Positions 54,698-64,000 are shown, counted from the stretch's first letter. The stretch: 64,000 nucleotides of DNA from Streptomyces mesophilus (GCF_011044995.1 NZ_JAAKZW010000002.1:1-64000), one strand, 5' to 3'. A program made the numbers and translations. Notes: generated by a model not told the origin, from the letters alone.

Positions 54698-56571
54698 CCG
54701 CGGTGACGGTCGTGGTGCTCGCCACGGTCCTGATCGGCGCCCTCGGCCTCAGGATCTCCCGTACGACCTCGGACTTCTACGTCGCGTCCCGCACCGTCCA
54801 GCCCGGCCTCAACGCCGCGGCCATCAGCGGCGAATACCTCTCCGCCGCCTCCTTCCTCGGCGTCGCGGGCCTGGTCCTCCTCCAGGGCCCGGACATGCTC
54901 TGGTACCCGGTCGGCTACACCGCCGGATATCTCGTCCTGCTGATCCTGGTCGCGGCCCCGCTGCGCCGCTCCGGCGCCTACACGCTCTCCGACTTCGCCG
55001 AGGCCCGCCTCGAATCCCACACCGTGCGCCGCTTCGCCAGCCTTTTCGTCGTGGGCATCGGCTGGCTGTATCTGCTGCCCCAACTGCAGGGCGCCGGGCT
55101 CACCCTGGAGATCCTCACCGGCTCGCCCGACTGGGTCGGCAGCCTCGTCGTGGCCCTCGTCGTCACGGGCGCCGTCGCGGCGGGCGGCATGCGCTCGATC
55201 ACCTTCGTGCAGGCCTTCCAGTACTGGCTCAAGCTCACCGCGCTGCTGGTCCCGGCCCTGTTCCTGATCGTCGCCTGGTTCGGCGACAACACCCCGCGCG
55301 CCACCTTCGACGCTCCGGCCGTCTTCCGCGAGCACACCTCGGTACGCATCGACGACACCGTCCGCATCGAGCTCGACGCCCCCATCACGCTCACCGTCGA
55401 CGGAAAGGTCGACGGCACCTCGTACGAGAAGCAGCGTGTCGCACTCGGCGAGGGCACGCACCGCGTCGAGAGCGGCACGCGGCTCGGTTTCCAGGCGGGC
55501 ACCTCCGTGCCGGAGACCAAGGAACACACCGGTACGGGTACCTCCAACTGGTCACGGCCGCTCGCCGGCGACCGGGACGAGTACCGGCTCTACGCCACGT
55601 ACGGACTGATCCTCGCGACCTTCCTCGGCACCATGGGCCTGCCGCATGTCGCCGTCCGCTTCTACACCAGCCCCAACGGACGCGCGGCCCGCCGCACCAC
55701 GCTGGTCGTACTCGGTCTGGTCGGCGCGTTCTATCTGCTGCCGCCGGTCTACGGCGCCCTCGGCCGGATCTACGCCCCCGAACTCGCCCTCACCGGCGAC
55801 GCCGACGCGGCCGTGCTGGTGCTGCCGGAACGGCTCATCGGGGGAGTGGGCGGCGATCTGCTCGGGGCGCTGCTCGCGGGCGGCGCGTTCGCGGCGTTCC
55901 TGTCGACCGCGTCCGGACTGACGCTCGCGGTGGCCGGCGTGCTGCACCAGGACGTGCTGCCGGCACGCGGCGTGGGGCATTTCAGGATCGCGGCGGTCAT
56001 GGCCGTGGCCGCCCCGTTCGGAGTGTCCCTGATCGCCACCAACGTGCCGGTCGCGGACGCGGTCGGGCTCGCCTTCGCCGTATCGGCCTCGTCGTTCTGT
56101 CCGCTGCTCGTGCTCGGCATCTGGTGGCGCCGGCTCACCCCGCCCGGCGCCGTGGCGGGCCTGGTCACCGGGGGAGGGGCGGCACTCACCGCCGTCCTCG
56201 CCACCCGCACCGGACTGCCCTCGGCGGGCTGGGCGCACACACTCCTTGCCTGGCCGGCGGTGTGGTCGGTGCCGCTCGGGTTCCTCACGATGATCGTCGT
56301 CTCGCTCCTGACCCCGTCCCGCATCCCCCCGGGCACCGCGGCCACCCTGGCCCGGCTGCATCTGCCGGAAGACCTCTCCGAGCGGCGGCGCGGGGACGGG
56401 CCGCTGCGTGAACTGCGGGCCGCCGACAAGCGTGCAGTGCAGTACGGCGAGCGGCGGGTGGTCCCGCAGGGCGAACAGGACGGGCGGCGCGGGAAGCGGC
56501 GTGCGCGTACGGACGCCGAGCAGCAGGAAGCGCGTCCGGACGCCGAGCAGCAGGAACCGGGGGAGCGATGA
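54676..56571 (+). CDS. Sodium:solute symporter, carboxylate (acetate/pyruvate-type)
   Basis: 631 aa from TTG 54676; a GTG at 54694 is an alternative, neither with a good ribosome site. SSS-family permease with about 13 helices: DFYVASRTVQPGLNAAAISG and GEYLSAASFLG are the ActP/MctC-type signature. An unusual soluble segment of about 95 residues (near 215-305, RATFDAPAVFREHTSVRIDD onward) is inserted between helices. The hydrophilic C-tail ends with a repeated DAEQQE. Probably takes up short monocarboxylates. Its stop overlaps the kinase start (ATGA). Confidence 0.92.
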   Translation: MNQTYAVTAVTVVVLATVLIGALGLRISRTTSDFYVASRTVQPGLNAAAISGEYLSAASFLGVAGLVLLQGPDMLWYPVGYTAGYLVLLILVAAPLRRSGAYTLSDFAEARLESHTVRRFASLFVVGIGWLYLLPQLQGAGLTLEILTGSPDWVGSLVVALVVTGAVAAGGMRSITFVQAFQYWLKLTALLVPALFLIVAWFGDNTPRATFDAPAVFREHTSVRIDDTVRIELDAPITLTVDGKVDGTSYEKQRVALGEGTHRVESGTRLGFQAGTSVPETKEHTGTGTSNWSRPLAGDRDEYRLYATYGLILATFLGTMGLPHVAVRFYTSPNGRAARRTTLVVLGLVGAFYLLPPVYGALGRIYAPELALTGDADAAVLVLPERLIGGVGGDLLGALLAGGAFAAFLSTASGLTLAVAGVLHQDVLPARGVGHFRIAAVMAVAAPFGVSLIATNVPVADAVGLAFAVSASSFCPLLVLGIWWRRLTPPGAVAGLVTGGGAALTAVLATRTGLPSAGWAHTLLAWPAVWSVPLGFLTMIVVSLLTPSRIPPGTAATLARLHLPEDLSERRRGDGPLRELRAADKRAVQYGERRVVPQGEQDGRRGKRRARTDAEQQEARPDAEQQEPGER

Positions 56572-57779
56572 CCGGGATCGGGATTGCGGCGCTGGTCGTG
56601 GCGGGCGTCGTCGTCCTCGCGGCCGGGATCCTGATCGGCCGCTTCACGGCCCGCCGCGGCGAAGTGGACCTGGACCTCGGCACCCCGGTCGAACGCGCCA
56701 CCTTCCATACCCTGCACACCGCCTCGCTCGCCGCGCCCCCGCTGCGGGCCGGCCTCACCGAGGACACCGCCCGCAAGGCCGCCAAACGCCTGCGCTCCCT
56801 GCTCGGCACCGAGGCCCTGTGCCTGACCGACCGTGAGCGCGTGCTCGCCTGGGACGGGCCGGGGCACGGCCACCACAACGAACCCGTCATGCGCCGCGTC
56901 GGCGAACTCCTCGACTCCGGCCGCAGTCTGAGCGTGCACACCGAGTGCGAACTGCCCGAATGCCCGCTGCGCTGGGCGGTCGTCGCACCCCTCACGGGCG
57001 AGGACGGCATCCTCGGCGCACTCGTCGCCTACGGCTCACGTGAGTCCGCCGTCCTGGTGCGCGCCGCGACCGAAGTGGCCCGCTGGGTCTCCGTACAGCT
57101 GGAACTCGCCGAACTGGACCGCTCCCGCACCCGCCTCATAGAGGCCGAGATCCGTGCCCTGCGCGCCCAGATCTCCCCGCACTTCATCTTCAACTCGCTC
57201 GCCGCGATCGCCTCGTTCGTCCGCACCGACCCCGAGCGGGCCCGCGAACTCCTCCTGGAATTCGCCGACTTCACCCGCTACTCGTTCCGTCGGCACGGCG
57301 ACTTCACCACCCTCGCCGACGAACTGCGGTCCATCGAGCAGTACTTGGCCCTCGCCGGCGCCCGCTTCGGTGACCGGCTCCAGGTGACCTTGCAGGTCGC
57401 CCCCGAGGTCCTTCCGGTCACCATGCCGTTCCTGTGCCTGCAGCCGCTGGTCGAGAACGCCGTCAAGCACGGCCTCGAGGACTCCCGCGACAAGTGCCGT
57501 ATCTCCATCTCCGCGCAGGACGAGGGCGCCGAGGCCCTCGTCGTCATCGAGGACAACGGAGTCGGCATGGACCCCACGCTGCTCCGGCGGATCCTCGCGG
57601 GCGAGCAACCGCCGCCGGGCGCCGGGTCGAACGGGGTCGGTCTGTCCAATGTCGACGAGCGGCTGCGCCAGGTGTACGGGGACGACTACGGCCTCGTCAT
57701 CGAGACCGGACTCGGCGCCGGCATGAAGATCACGGTACGGGTGCCCAAGTACCGGGCCGGAGTGCACTCCGGCCGCTGA
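56568..57779 (+). CDS. LytS-type sensor histidine kinase
   Basis: 403 aa, ATG overlapping the symporter stop, GGGGGAG upstream. One N-terminal membrane helix (5-24) anchors it. Residues 45-185 are GAF-like. His_kinase domain: phospho-acceptor H205 in QISPHFIFNSL, then N-box LVENAVKHG and G-box GVGLSNVDERLRQ. Paired by context with the LytTR regulator at 52936, it may sense the state of the symporter or its substrate, in the manner of E. coli BtsSR/YpdAB, which react to pyruvate. That function is inferred. Confidence 0.92.
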   Translation: MTGIGIAALVVAGVVVLAAGILIGRFTARRGEVDLDLGTPVERATFHTLHTASLAAPPLRAGLTEDTARKAAKRLRSLLGTEALCLTDRERVLAWDGPGHGHHNEPVMRRVGELLDSGRSLSVHTECELPECPLRWAVVAPLTGEDGILGALVAYGSRESAVLVRAATEVARWVSVQLELAELDRSRTRLIEAEIRALRAQISPHFIFNSLAAIASFVRTDPERARELLLEFADFTRYSFRRHGDFTTLADELRSIEQYLALAGARFGDRLQVTLQVAPEVLPVTMPFLCLQPLVENAVKHGLEDSRDKCRISISAQDEGAEALVVIEDNGVGMDPTLLRRILAGEQPPPGAGSNGVGLSNVDERLRQVYGDDYGLVIETGLGAGMKITVRVPKYRAGVHSGR

Positions 57780-57802
57780 GTCCGCGGGCGGGGCCGTGGT
57801 CG

Positions 57803-58306
57803 TCAGAACAGATGGATCGCCAAGTGCCCGAGCGGCAGCCCCAGTTCCCAGGCCGGCGTCCACACCTGGTCGTCCTCGTCGACCTCGATCCCGACGCGTT
57901 GCCACTGCAGCGACGAGTCCAGATCGGCCGCGAGCAGCTCGGTGCGCTGCAGCCACCCCCAGGTCTCCGTCGCCAACGCCAGATCGGGCCCGCCGCCTTC
58001 GGCGACGCGGCGCTCCATTCGCTCGCGCACCCACTCCTGCCAGGGATGGCCGTACGCCGTCAAGGAGAGCCACTCGTCGAGCTGGGACACCACCCGGATA
58101 CCGGAGAGCTCGTCCGTCTGGTCGGACAGATAGATCGTGAGCGCGAGGGTCTGCCGGCCGGCCCGGTACTCGAGGGTGCTCGACGGGACGAGGTCCCCGG
58201 TGCGCAGCAGTTCGTCGGCGATGTACTCCGCGTACAGCCATGCCATCGGCACGGCCAGTTCGCCGGTACTCCTGCCGTTTCTCCTGTCGGGCAGCAACCG
58301 ATCCAC
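57803..58306 (-). CDS. Conserved-type 167-aa protein of unknown function
   Basis: GTG at 58304-58306 preceded by AAAGGGAG at 5 bp. The protein has no signal or membrane helix. It is rich in Trp (EWLSL, HPWQEWVRERMERR, TETWGWLQ, QVWTPAWELG) and acidic residues, with a mixed alpha/beta look. I recognise no family. It is convergent with the LytS gene (23 bp between stops) and 280 bp downstream of the ECF sigma gene on the same strand; that gap has no gene. Confidence 0.7.
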   Translation of the reverse strand: MDRLLPDRRNGRSTGELAVPMAWLYAEYIADELLRTGDLVPSSTLEYRAGRQTLALTIYLSDQTDELSGIRVVSQLDEWLSLTAYGHPWQEWVRERMERRVAEGGGPDLALATETWGWLQRTELLAADLDSSLQWQRVGIEVDEDDQVWTPAWELGLPLGHLAIHLF

Positions 58307-58585
58307 CTACTCCCTTTCTCTGCCCCCTGTGGGACCCCTTCGAGCCCCGAAGGGCAGCCTTCACCGTCGGGCACGCACGTGGGTCCGGCTTTACTCAACT
58401 GGACACAGTGGTTTCGAAATCGACCTCTCCGTCGGCAGACGGAAGGGACGTCACGAGCCCTGTGGTGCGAGCGGTGCACAAGGGGCATGGCGCACCTGGT
58501 TCTCGCCTCACACTAAGGGCGGTGAGGGAGCGGACTCCGCCATGATCTGGAGGTTCAGGGGGTGAGGCTGCTCACGCCCGGGGTG

Positions 58586-59140
58586 TCAGTGCAGCGGCCC
58601 CGCGCCGTATCCCGGCAGGACGGTCTTGAGCCGCCGAAGCGCGTAGTGCGAACGGGACTTGACGGTTCCCGCGGGAATGCCCAGCGCCTGTGCGGCCTCC
58701 GTCACCGAGTGCCCGCGGTAGTAGAGCTGCACGAGGACGTCGCGGTGTTCGCGGCGCAGGGTCGTGAGCGCCTCGCGGACGTCGAGCGCCGTCACCGACC
58801 GCTCCTCGTGCCCGTCGCCTATGACGCCCACGGGTGGTGCGAGCTCGATGCTGTCCGCGCCGACCTCGGTGGGCCGGGCCTTGCGGGCCCTGCGCGCGTC
58901 GATCGCCAGACGCCGGCCGACCGTGAACAGCCACGGCCGCATCGAGTCGTGATCGCTGCGCAGCGCCTCGGGGTGCTGCCACGCGCGCACCAGGGTCTCC
59001 TGGACCAGATCCTCCGCGCGCTGCCGGTCGCCGTAGGTCAGCCCGAGCAGAAACCCGAACAGGGCGCGTCCATGGGCTTCCTGCAGTTCGGCCAGTTCCT
59101 GCTCGGGGGTGCGGGTGGGGTGCTCCATGGCGGTGGTCAC
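58586..59140 (-). CDS. ECF-type RNA polymerase sigma factor
   Basis: 184 aa from the GTG at 59138-59140, preceded by GGAGGAG. Region 2 reads YGDRQRAEDLVQETLVRAWQ and RPWLFTVGRRLAID; region 4 reads LTTLRREHRDVLVQLYYRGH followed by SVTEAAQALGIPAGTVKSRSH. It directs RNA polymerase to a stress or envelope regulon. Normally a ZAS anti-sigma gene follows directly; here the next 280 bp are empty. The unpartnered ZAS gene at 52100 is a candidate partner. Confidence 0.93.
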   Translation of the reverse strand: MTTAMEHPTRTPEQELAELQEAHGRALFGFLLGLTYGDRQRAEDLVQETLVRAWQHPEALRSDHDSMRPWLFTVGRRLAIDARRARKARPTEVGADSIELAPPVGVIGDGHEERSVTALDVREALTTLRREHRDVLVQLYYRGHSVTEAAQALGIPAGTVKSRSHYALRRLKTVLPGYGAGPLH

Positions 59141-59512
59141 CGTTGACTCCTCCGGTAGGTCGCCGCGTCGCCGTGAACGTAACCGCGACGCGTGAGCGTG
59201 CGGAGCGCCCGTGCGGCGGCAGTCGAACGGACGGCCGAGCGGTGCGCCGAACGGTTCCCGTGCAGGTCGAGCGGTGCGACGAGCGGTGCGACGAACGGCG
59301 CGGTGAACGGTCGCCCGCGGAGGCTGGGCGGCCGGGAGGAATCGATCGTTCCGGAATCGGGTGATTAGCTTCCGTTTCCTCCAAGTAGTTCCATATTCGT
59401 AATGGGCGCGGCAAAGCTCCTTGACTTCCCGTTACGCCCCGGATGGATTCATGTACGGAGATTGCGATCGCTCTCCGCCGGCTCGTCCACCACTCAAGGG
59501 AAGCCACGGTCG
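59141..59512. other. Intergenic region with 12-bp repeats
   Basis: 372 bp without a gene between the divergent sigma factor and CapA-like genes. It holds 12-bp units of the GAGCGGTGCGAC type at 59237, 59269 and 59281, decaying to 59304. From 59340 it is unusually AT-rich for this genome (GTGATTAGCTTCC, TTCCATATTCGTAAT), probably promoter DNA. No hexamer pair could be assigned with confidence. Confidence 0.5.
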
Positions 59513-60718
59513 ATGACTGAACGCACTGGTTCATTCCGTGCACACACCGCACGTGCGGCGCTCGCCGCGCTGCTGACGGCCGCCGTCGCGGGCTGCGGCA
59601 CCGAGCAGCCCGCCTCCGCGCCAGGGCCCGAGTCCTCGAGGAAACCGCCCGCCCCGTCCGCCGCCGGCGGTCCCGCGCCCGCTCCCGCCAGGGGGTTCAC
59701 CCTGGCCGCTTCGGGTGACGTCCTGCCGCACGCGTCGATCATCCGCCAGGCGAACGCCGACGCCGGCGGCGACGGGTACGACTTCCGCCCGATGCTGCTC
59801 GGCGTGAAGCCGGTGATCTCCAAGGCGGATCTGGCCATCTGCCATATGGAGACCGTGTACGGGGCCGACGGTGACTACACCGGCTACCCGGCGTTCAAGT
59901 CCCCGCCCCAGGTCGCCGCCGCGCTGGGCGCGACCGGCTACGACTCCTGCTCGACCGCCTCCAACCACACCCTCGACGCGGGCGCCGCGGGCATCCGCCG
60001 CACCCTCGACGCCCTCGACAAGGCGGGGGTCAGGCACGCGGGTTCGGCCCGCAGTGCGGCCGAGGCCAAGCGGCCCACGATCCTGCGGGCCGGCGGCGCG
60101 AAGGTCGCCCATCTCGCGTACAGCTACGGCACCAACGGCTATCCGCTCCCCAAGGGGCAGCCCTGGGCGCTCAATCTGATCGACGAGAAGAAGATCATCG
60201 CGGACGCCCGCGCCGCACGCAGGGCCGGCGCCGATGTGGTCGTGGTGAGCCCGCACTGGGGCACCGAGTGGCAGGACGAGCCCGACGGCCGCCAACTCCG
60301 CCTCGCCAAGCGCCTGACCGCCTCGAAGAGCGGCGGCCGCCCGGACATCGACCTCATCATCGGGACGCACGCACACGTCCCGCAGCCGTACGAGAAGGTC
60401 AACGGCACCTGGGTGATCTACGGCATGGGCGACCAGATCGCCGGCGACATGATCAACTACTCCGGGTCCTCCGACCCGCGCGGCAACCAGGGCACGATCG
60501 GCCGCTTCACCTTCGTACCGCCGAAGCAGCCCGGCGGCCGGTGGGAGGTGTCCGAGGCGGAGTTCATCCCGCAGTGGTTCGACACGGGCGACGGCCGGGT
60601 GGTGAACCTGAACGCCGCGATCAAGCGCGGTGCCGACTACACGGACGTACGCGACCGCATCCGCCGCGTCACGCTCAGCCGGGGCGCCGCCAAGCACGGC
60701 TTGACGATGGGCAGTTGA
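59513..60718 (+). CDS. CapA/PgsA-family lipoprotein
   Basis: 401 aa from ATG 59513 (AAGGGAAG at 59497-59503); the frame is open from 59402, but the signal peptide begins here. A lipobox TAAVAGC follows the signal. The CapA (PGA_cap) domain is a calcineurin-like fold: AASGDVLPH, ICHMETVY, TASNHTLDAG, VVSPHWGTEW and IGTHAHVPQP provide metal-binding residues. CapA acts in poly-gamma-glutamate capsule export in Bacillus; in actinomycetes without capB/capC the role is unknown. None of those genes is nearby. Confidence 0.88.
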   Translation: MTERTGSFRAHTARAALAALLTAAVAGCGTEQPASAPGPESSRKPPAPSAAGGPAPAPARGFTLAASGDVLPHASIIRQANADAGGDGYDFRPMLLGVKPVISKADLAICHMETVYGADGDYTGYPAFKSPPQVAAALGATGYDSCSTASNHTLDAGAAGIRRTLDALDKAGVRHAGSARSAAEAKRPTILRAGGAKVAHLAYSYGTNGYPLPKGQPWALNLIDEKKIIADARAARRAGADVVVVSPHWGTEWQDEPDGRQLRLAKRLTASKSGGRPDIDLIIGTHAHVPQPYEKVNGTWVIYGMGDQIAGDMINYSGSSDPRGNQGTIGRFTFVPPKQPGGRWEVSEAEFIPQWFDTGDGRVVNLNAAIKRGADYTDVRDRIRRVTLSRGAAKHGLTMGS

Positions 60719-60729
60719 GCGACATATCG

Positions 60730-60783
60730 CCGAACGACCGAGGGCCGCATCCGCCGCGACGGATGCGGCCCTCGGCCGTTCGG
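60730..60783. terminator. 24-bp stem bidirectional terminator
   Basis: 60730-60753 pairs with 60760-60783 with one mismatch and a 6-nt loop, between the convergent CapA-like and universal stress genes. Confidence 0.88.
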
Positions 60784-60824
60784 GCTGCGGGAGACAACCG
60801 TGCGTGGCGGCGCCCGAGCGACGC

Positions 60825-61286
60825 TTACGGCACCACCGTGACCGGCCAGCGCCCCGCCTTCACCAGCCGTACCGCCACCGAGCCGACGATCCGGTGCCCG
60901 GCCTGCTCGGAGGCGCCCACGATCACGGCGTCCGCCTTGAGCTCGTCGGCCGCGGTGACCAGGCTGTTGTAGGGGTCCCCGCGGAACGTGTGGAACTCCC
61001 ACCGCACCGAGAAGATGTCCTTCACCCGCTCGGTGGCGTCCTTGATCTCCGCGATCAGCCCTTCGGCGATCTCGTCCGTGACCTCTCCGACGGGCGCGCC
61101 GAGCGCGGCGCCGGCCGCCATCACGGGCTGCACGTAGACCACGGCGAGCAGCGCGTTCTGCCGCCGTGCGAGGCCGCCCGCATAGGCGGCGGCGCGCAGT
61201 GAGGTATCGGAGCCGTCGACCCCGACCATGATCACCTTGGGGCCGTCCGTACCGCGTTCGAACCGGGTCGCCTGCTCTTCGCTCAC
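60825..61286 (-). CDS. Universal stress protein (UspA family)
   Basis: 153 aa from the GTG at 61284-61286. One Usp domain: VIMVGVDGSDTSLRAA at the start, DAVIVGASEQAGHRIVGSVA and RLVKAGRWPVTVVP for the nucleotide loop at the end. The ATP-binding GxxG-x9-G pattern appears changed (GASEQAGHR), so binding is uncertain. No ribosome site precedes the GTG; a -10-like TAGCCT lies 7 nt before it, so the mRNA may be leaderless. Confidence 0.9.
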   Translation of the reverse strand: MSEEQATRFERGTDGPKVIMVGVDGSDTSLRAAAYAGGLARRQNALLAVVYVQPVMAAGAALGAPVGEVTDEIAEGLIAEIKDATERVKDIFSVRWEFHTFRGDPYNSLVTAADELKADAVIVGASEQAGHRIVGSVAVRLVKAGRWPVTVVP

Positions 61287-61293
61287 AGCCGTG

Positions 61294-61322
61294 AGGCTAG
61301 CTCAGCCGGCGCGGGGTGTGAC
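61294..61322 (-). promoter_or_regulatory. Candidate leaderless promoter of the universal stress gene
   Basis: On the minus strand GTCACA (61317-61322) and TAGCCT (61294-61299) are 17 bp apart. Transcription would begin at or next to the GTG at 61286. Confidence 0.4.
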
Positions 61323-61376
61323 CCGCCGGGCCCTTCCCGACGGGCGGGCGCGCGTGGCTCTTCTTAGAGTCGGTCC

Positions 61377-64000
61377 ATGAGCGCCAGCGTGGAAGCCGCG
61401 ATACCCAAGGGCCAGACGCACGATGCGGACCGGCTCGGACCAGGCACGTCACCGTTCCTGAGCAGGGTCCCGGATATCTTCGCGACCTTCTTCGGCCTGC
61501 TCGGCCTCTACTGCGGCATCCTCGCGATCATCGCCCCGTTGCGCCGTCTGGCCCGCCCCGTCACCCAGGCCCTCGACCACGCCACGGTCCCGGTCAGCGC
61601 CAACCTCGCGTACGCCCTGTTCCTGACGCTGCTCGCCGCCGCCTGCGCCTCCCGCAAGACCATCGCGTGGCGCCTGGTCGTGGCGTATCTGGGGCTGCTC
61701 CTGATCGTGGACGGCATCGGGATCGCGCAGGGGGAGTGGAAGGACGTCCTGCCCTCGGCGATCGTCTGCGGGATCGCCTTGGTGGTCCTGGTCCTCGCCC
61801 ACAAGGAGTTCTACGGCCAGACCCGGCGAGGTCAGTTCCTGCGCGCCCTCGGGGTCCTGGTGGGCGGCCTCGCGGTCGCGATCCTGGCCGGCTGGGGTCT
61901 CGTCGAGCTGTTCCCCGGCACGCTGGAGCGCGGCCACCGCTTCCCGTGGGCGGCCAACCGGGTGCTCGGGGGTCTAGTCTCCGGCCAGCAGTTCCACGGC
62001 ACGCCCCCGCGGCCGCTCTACTTCTTCCTCGGCCTGTTCGGTGCGCTGGCGCTCCTGAACGCCGCCTTCACCCTGTTCCGTTCCCAGCGGCTCGAAGCGG
62101 CGCTGCACGGGGACGAGGAGACGCGGATCAGGGCGCTGCTCGGTGCGTACGGCGAGAACGACTCGCTCGGCTACTTCGCCACCCGCCGCGACAAGGCCGT
62201 CGTCTTCGCCCCGAACGGCAAAGCGGCCGTCACCTACCGCGTGGAGGCCGGAGTCTGTCTGGCCAGTGGTGACCCCGTCGGCGATCCGGGCGCCTGGGAC
62301 CAGGCGATCGAGGCCTGGCTGGAGATCGCCGGGCGCTATGCCTGGGCGCCCGCCGTGATGGGCGCGTCCGAGGAGGGCGCGAAGGCCTTCGCCCGGCACG
62401 GGATGGGCGCGCTGCAGCTCGGTGACGAGGCGATCCTGTACGTGCAGAAGTTCGACCTCGACGGCCGCGACATGCGCGTCACGCGCCAGGCCGTCAACCG
62501 CGTCCGGCGCACCGGCGCCACCTGCCGTATCCGCCGCCACTCCATGCTCACCGACGCCGAGATGAAGCAGATCATCAACCGCGCCGACGCCTGGCGCGAC
62601 ACCGAGACCGAACGCGGCTTCTCCATGGCGCTCGACCGGCTCGGCGATCCGCAGGACGGCGACTGCCTCCTGGTGCAGTGCATGGACGCCGACGGCAAAC
62701 TCCTCGCGCTGCTGTCCTTCGTGCCCTGGGGCAAGGACGGCATCTCGCTCGACCTGATGCGCCGCGACCGCAGCGCTCCCAACGGCGTCATGGAGTTCAT
62801 GGTCGCCGAACTCTGCGCCACCGTCGGCAAGCTGGGCGTACGCCGTGTCTCCCTGAACTTCGCGGTCTTCCGCTCCGTGTTCGAGGAAGGCGCCCGGATC
62901 GGCGCGGGCCCCATCCTCAGGCTCTGGCGCAAGCTGCTGCTGTTCTTCTCCAAGTGGTTCCAGCTCGAGGCGCTCTACCGCTCGAACGCGAAGTACGACC
63001 CCGACTGGTACCCGCGCTTCATCTGCTACGGGGACGCCGGATCGCTGGCCCGGGTCTCCCTGGCCTCGGGTATCGCCGAGGGCTTCGTGGCCGTACCGAG
63101 TCTGGGCACCTTGTGGGGCAAGGGCCGCAGCCCCGCCAAGTTCGACCGCCCCGCGACCACCGCGGGCCTGCCCGCCATCGACGAACTCGGCCTGGGCGCC
63201 GCCGCGTCGGGGACCGCCGACCCGCTGGCCGGCATGCCCGAACAGGTCCGGATCCGCCACCGCAAACTCGAGCGGCTGCAGGACGAGGGCATCGACCCGT
63301 ACCCCGTCGGCATCGCCCCGCGCACCCACACCCTGGCCGAGATCCGCACCGCCCACCCCGCCCTTGCACCGGGCGCGCGCACCGGGGAGCAGACCACCGT
63401 CGCGGGCCGCGTCATGCTGATCCGTGACTTCGGCGGTGTCGCCTTCGCGGATCTGCGGGACTGGTCCGGTGACCTCCAGCTGGTGTTCTCGCGCGAACAC
63501 CAGGAGGTCCTCGACTCCTTCACCCGCGCCACCGACATCGGCGACCACATCACCGCCTCGGGCGAGATCGGCGTCACGGACAAGGGCGAGCTGTCCGTGT
63601 TCGTCACCGGCTGGCAGCTCACCGGCAAATGCCTGCGCCCGCTGCCGGACAAGCGCCGCGGTCTGTCCGACCCCGAGGCCAAGGTGCGCCGCCGCTATGT
63701 CGACCTGGTCGCCAACCCGGAGGCCCGCGACGTCGTACGGGCCCGCTCCACCGCCGTACAGGCGCTGCGCCAGGGCCTTCTGGAGCGCGGCTACCTCGAG
63801 GTCGAGACGCCGATGCTGCAGCAGATCCACGGCGGCGCCAACGCCCGCCCGTTCACCACGCACATCAACGCCTACGACCTCGACCTCTACCTCCGTATCG
63901 CCCCCGAGCTGTATCTCAAGCGGCTGTGCGTGGGCGGTTTGGAGAAGGTCTTCGAGATGGGCCGCACGTTCCGCAACGAGGGCGTCTCGTACAAGCACAA
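61377..64000 (+). CDS. lysX: Bifunctional lysyl-tRNA synthetase/phosphatidylglycerol lysyltransferase (3' cut)
   Basis: Open from ATG 61377 to the window edge (874 codons seen; family about 1100). Residues 20-240 hold about six membrane helices, 250-560 the DUF2156 lysyltransferase domain ([33 protein letters not shown]), then a class II LysRS: OB-fold ([20 protein letters not shown]) and catalytic start ([45 protein letters not shown] motif 2). It charges tRNA-Lys and transfers lysine to phosphatidylglycerol, giving a positive membrane and resistance to cationic peptides. Single gene; ribosome site weak. Confidence 0.95.
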   Translation, partial: MSASVEAAIPKGQTHDADRLGPGTSPFLSRVPDIFATFFGLLGLYCGILAIIAPLRRLARPVTQALDHATVPVSANLAYALFLTLLAAACASRKTIAWRLVVAYLGLLLIVDGIGIAQGEWKDVLPSAIVCGIALVVLVLAHKEFYGQTRRGQFLRALGVLVGGLAVAILAGWGLVELFPGTLERGHRFPWAANRVLGGLVSGQQFHGTPPRPLYFFLGLFGALALLNAAFTLFRSQRLEAALHGDEETRIRALLGAYGENDSLGYFATRRDKAVVFAPNGKAAVTYRVEAGVCLASGDPVGDPGAWDQAIEAWLEIAGRYAWAPAVMGASEEGAKAFARHGMGALQLGDEAILYVQKFDLDGRDMRVTRQAVNRVRRTGATCRIRRHSMLTDAEMKQIINRADAWRDTETERGFSMALDRLGDPQDGDCLLVQCMDADGKLLALLSFVPWGKDGISLDLMRRDRSAPNGVMEFMVAELCATVGKLGVRRVSLNFAVFRSVFEEGARIGAGPILRLWRKLLLFFSKWFQLEALYRSNAKYDPDWYPRFICYGDAGSLARVSLASGIAEGFVAVPSLGTLWGKGRSPAKFDRPATTAGLPAIDELGLGAAASGTADPLAGMPEQVRIRHRKLERLQDEGIDPYPVGIAPRTHTLAEIRTAHPALAPGARTGEQTTVAGRVMLIRDFGGVAFADLRDWSGDLQLVFSREHQEVLDSFTRATDIGDHITASGEIGVTDKGELSVFVTGWQLTGKCLRPLPDKRRGLSDPEAKVRRRYVDLVANPEARDVVRARSTAVQALRQGLLERGYLEVETPMLQQIHGGANARPFTTHINAYDLDLYLRIAPELYLKRLCVGGLEKVFEMGRTFRNEGVSYKH

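Noticed and set aside
61290..61330. TAGCTCAGCCGG string resembling a tRNA D-arm
   Set aside because: No acceptor stem, anticodon arm or TTC-containing T-arm follows at the right distances; it is intergenic promoter DNA.

Overview
The window is about 72% or more G+C by eye, with long overlapping GC-frame ORFs, many GTG/TTG starts, ATGA-type gene overlaps and almost no TTA codons. It carries AfsR-type, SpoIIE-type, Tat, bldA-codon and LysX features typical of Streptomyces or a very close relative. It reads as chromosome rather than a mobile island: the only mobile-element trace is a broken IS481-type transposase near 48 kb. No tRNA, rRNA or CRISPR was found. The genes at both ends (a proline-rich protein and lysX) are cut by the window.

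Layout. 0-10 kb holds central carbohydrate metabolism and cell wall genes: gnd, an acetylxylan-esterase-type hydrolase, an Rpf/LysM/M23 wall hydrolase, a DMT permease, a Tat-exported beta-carbonic anhydrase, an FhuF-like iron-sulfur protein, and an overlapping glgA-glgC pair in which glgA has two TTA codons. 10-19.5 kb is a sugar-utilisation locus: a four-gene YtfQ/TR/YjfF-type ABC importer, a LacI-family regulator and a large secreted PA14-GH2 glycosidase. A 17-bp LacI-like operator recurs upstream of all three transcription units. 19.6-26.4 kb has a WS/DGAT acyltransferase, an atypical zinc-ribbon SDR, an ordinary SDR, a PhnZ-like HD oxygenase, two micro-ORFs and an amidase. 26.7-31 kb is a tightly coupled five-gene operon for non-phosphorylating L-fucose oxidation (dehydratase, ketodeoxyfuconate dehydrogenase, L-fucose dehydrogenase, mutarotase, lactonase).

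31-41 kb holds a lipase maturation factor, a Pro/Asp/Thr-rich lipoprotein, a TRIC-type channel, a PAS-GAF-SpoIIE-HATPase phosphatase and a giant secreted phosphodiester glycosidase/phosphoesterase. 40.6-46.6 kb has a cyclophilin, a GNAT enzyme, an I36-like secreted inhibitor, the second copy of a four-cysteine secreted family (first copy at 10 kb) and an AfsR-like SARP regulator with an 11-bp repeat promoter. 46.6-51 kb holds a TetR/monooxygenase pair with twin operators, the IS481 remnant, and an XRE-cupin/MFS/GNAT operon with an 18-bp palindrome at its start. 51-57.8 kb has an Fpg/Nei glycosylase, an anti-sigma factor without a neighbouring sigma factor, and a LytTR regulator, DUF485 protein, sodium:solute symporter and LytS kinase cluster that looks like a carboxylate sensing and uptake unit. 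57.8-64 kb has an ECF sigma factor without a neighbouring anti-sigma factor, a CapA-like lipoprotein, a universal stress protein and lysX.

A cross-cutting oddity is a set of short tandem duplications (18-26 bp units) sitting on or just after stop codons in several gene junctions. One of them appears to have separated the lactonase start from the mutarotase stop in the fucose operon.
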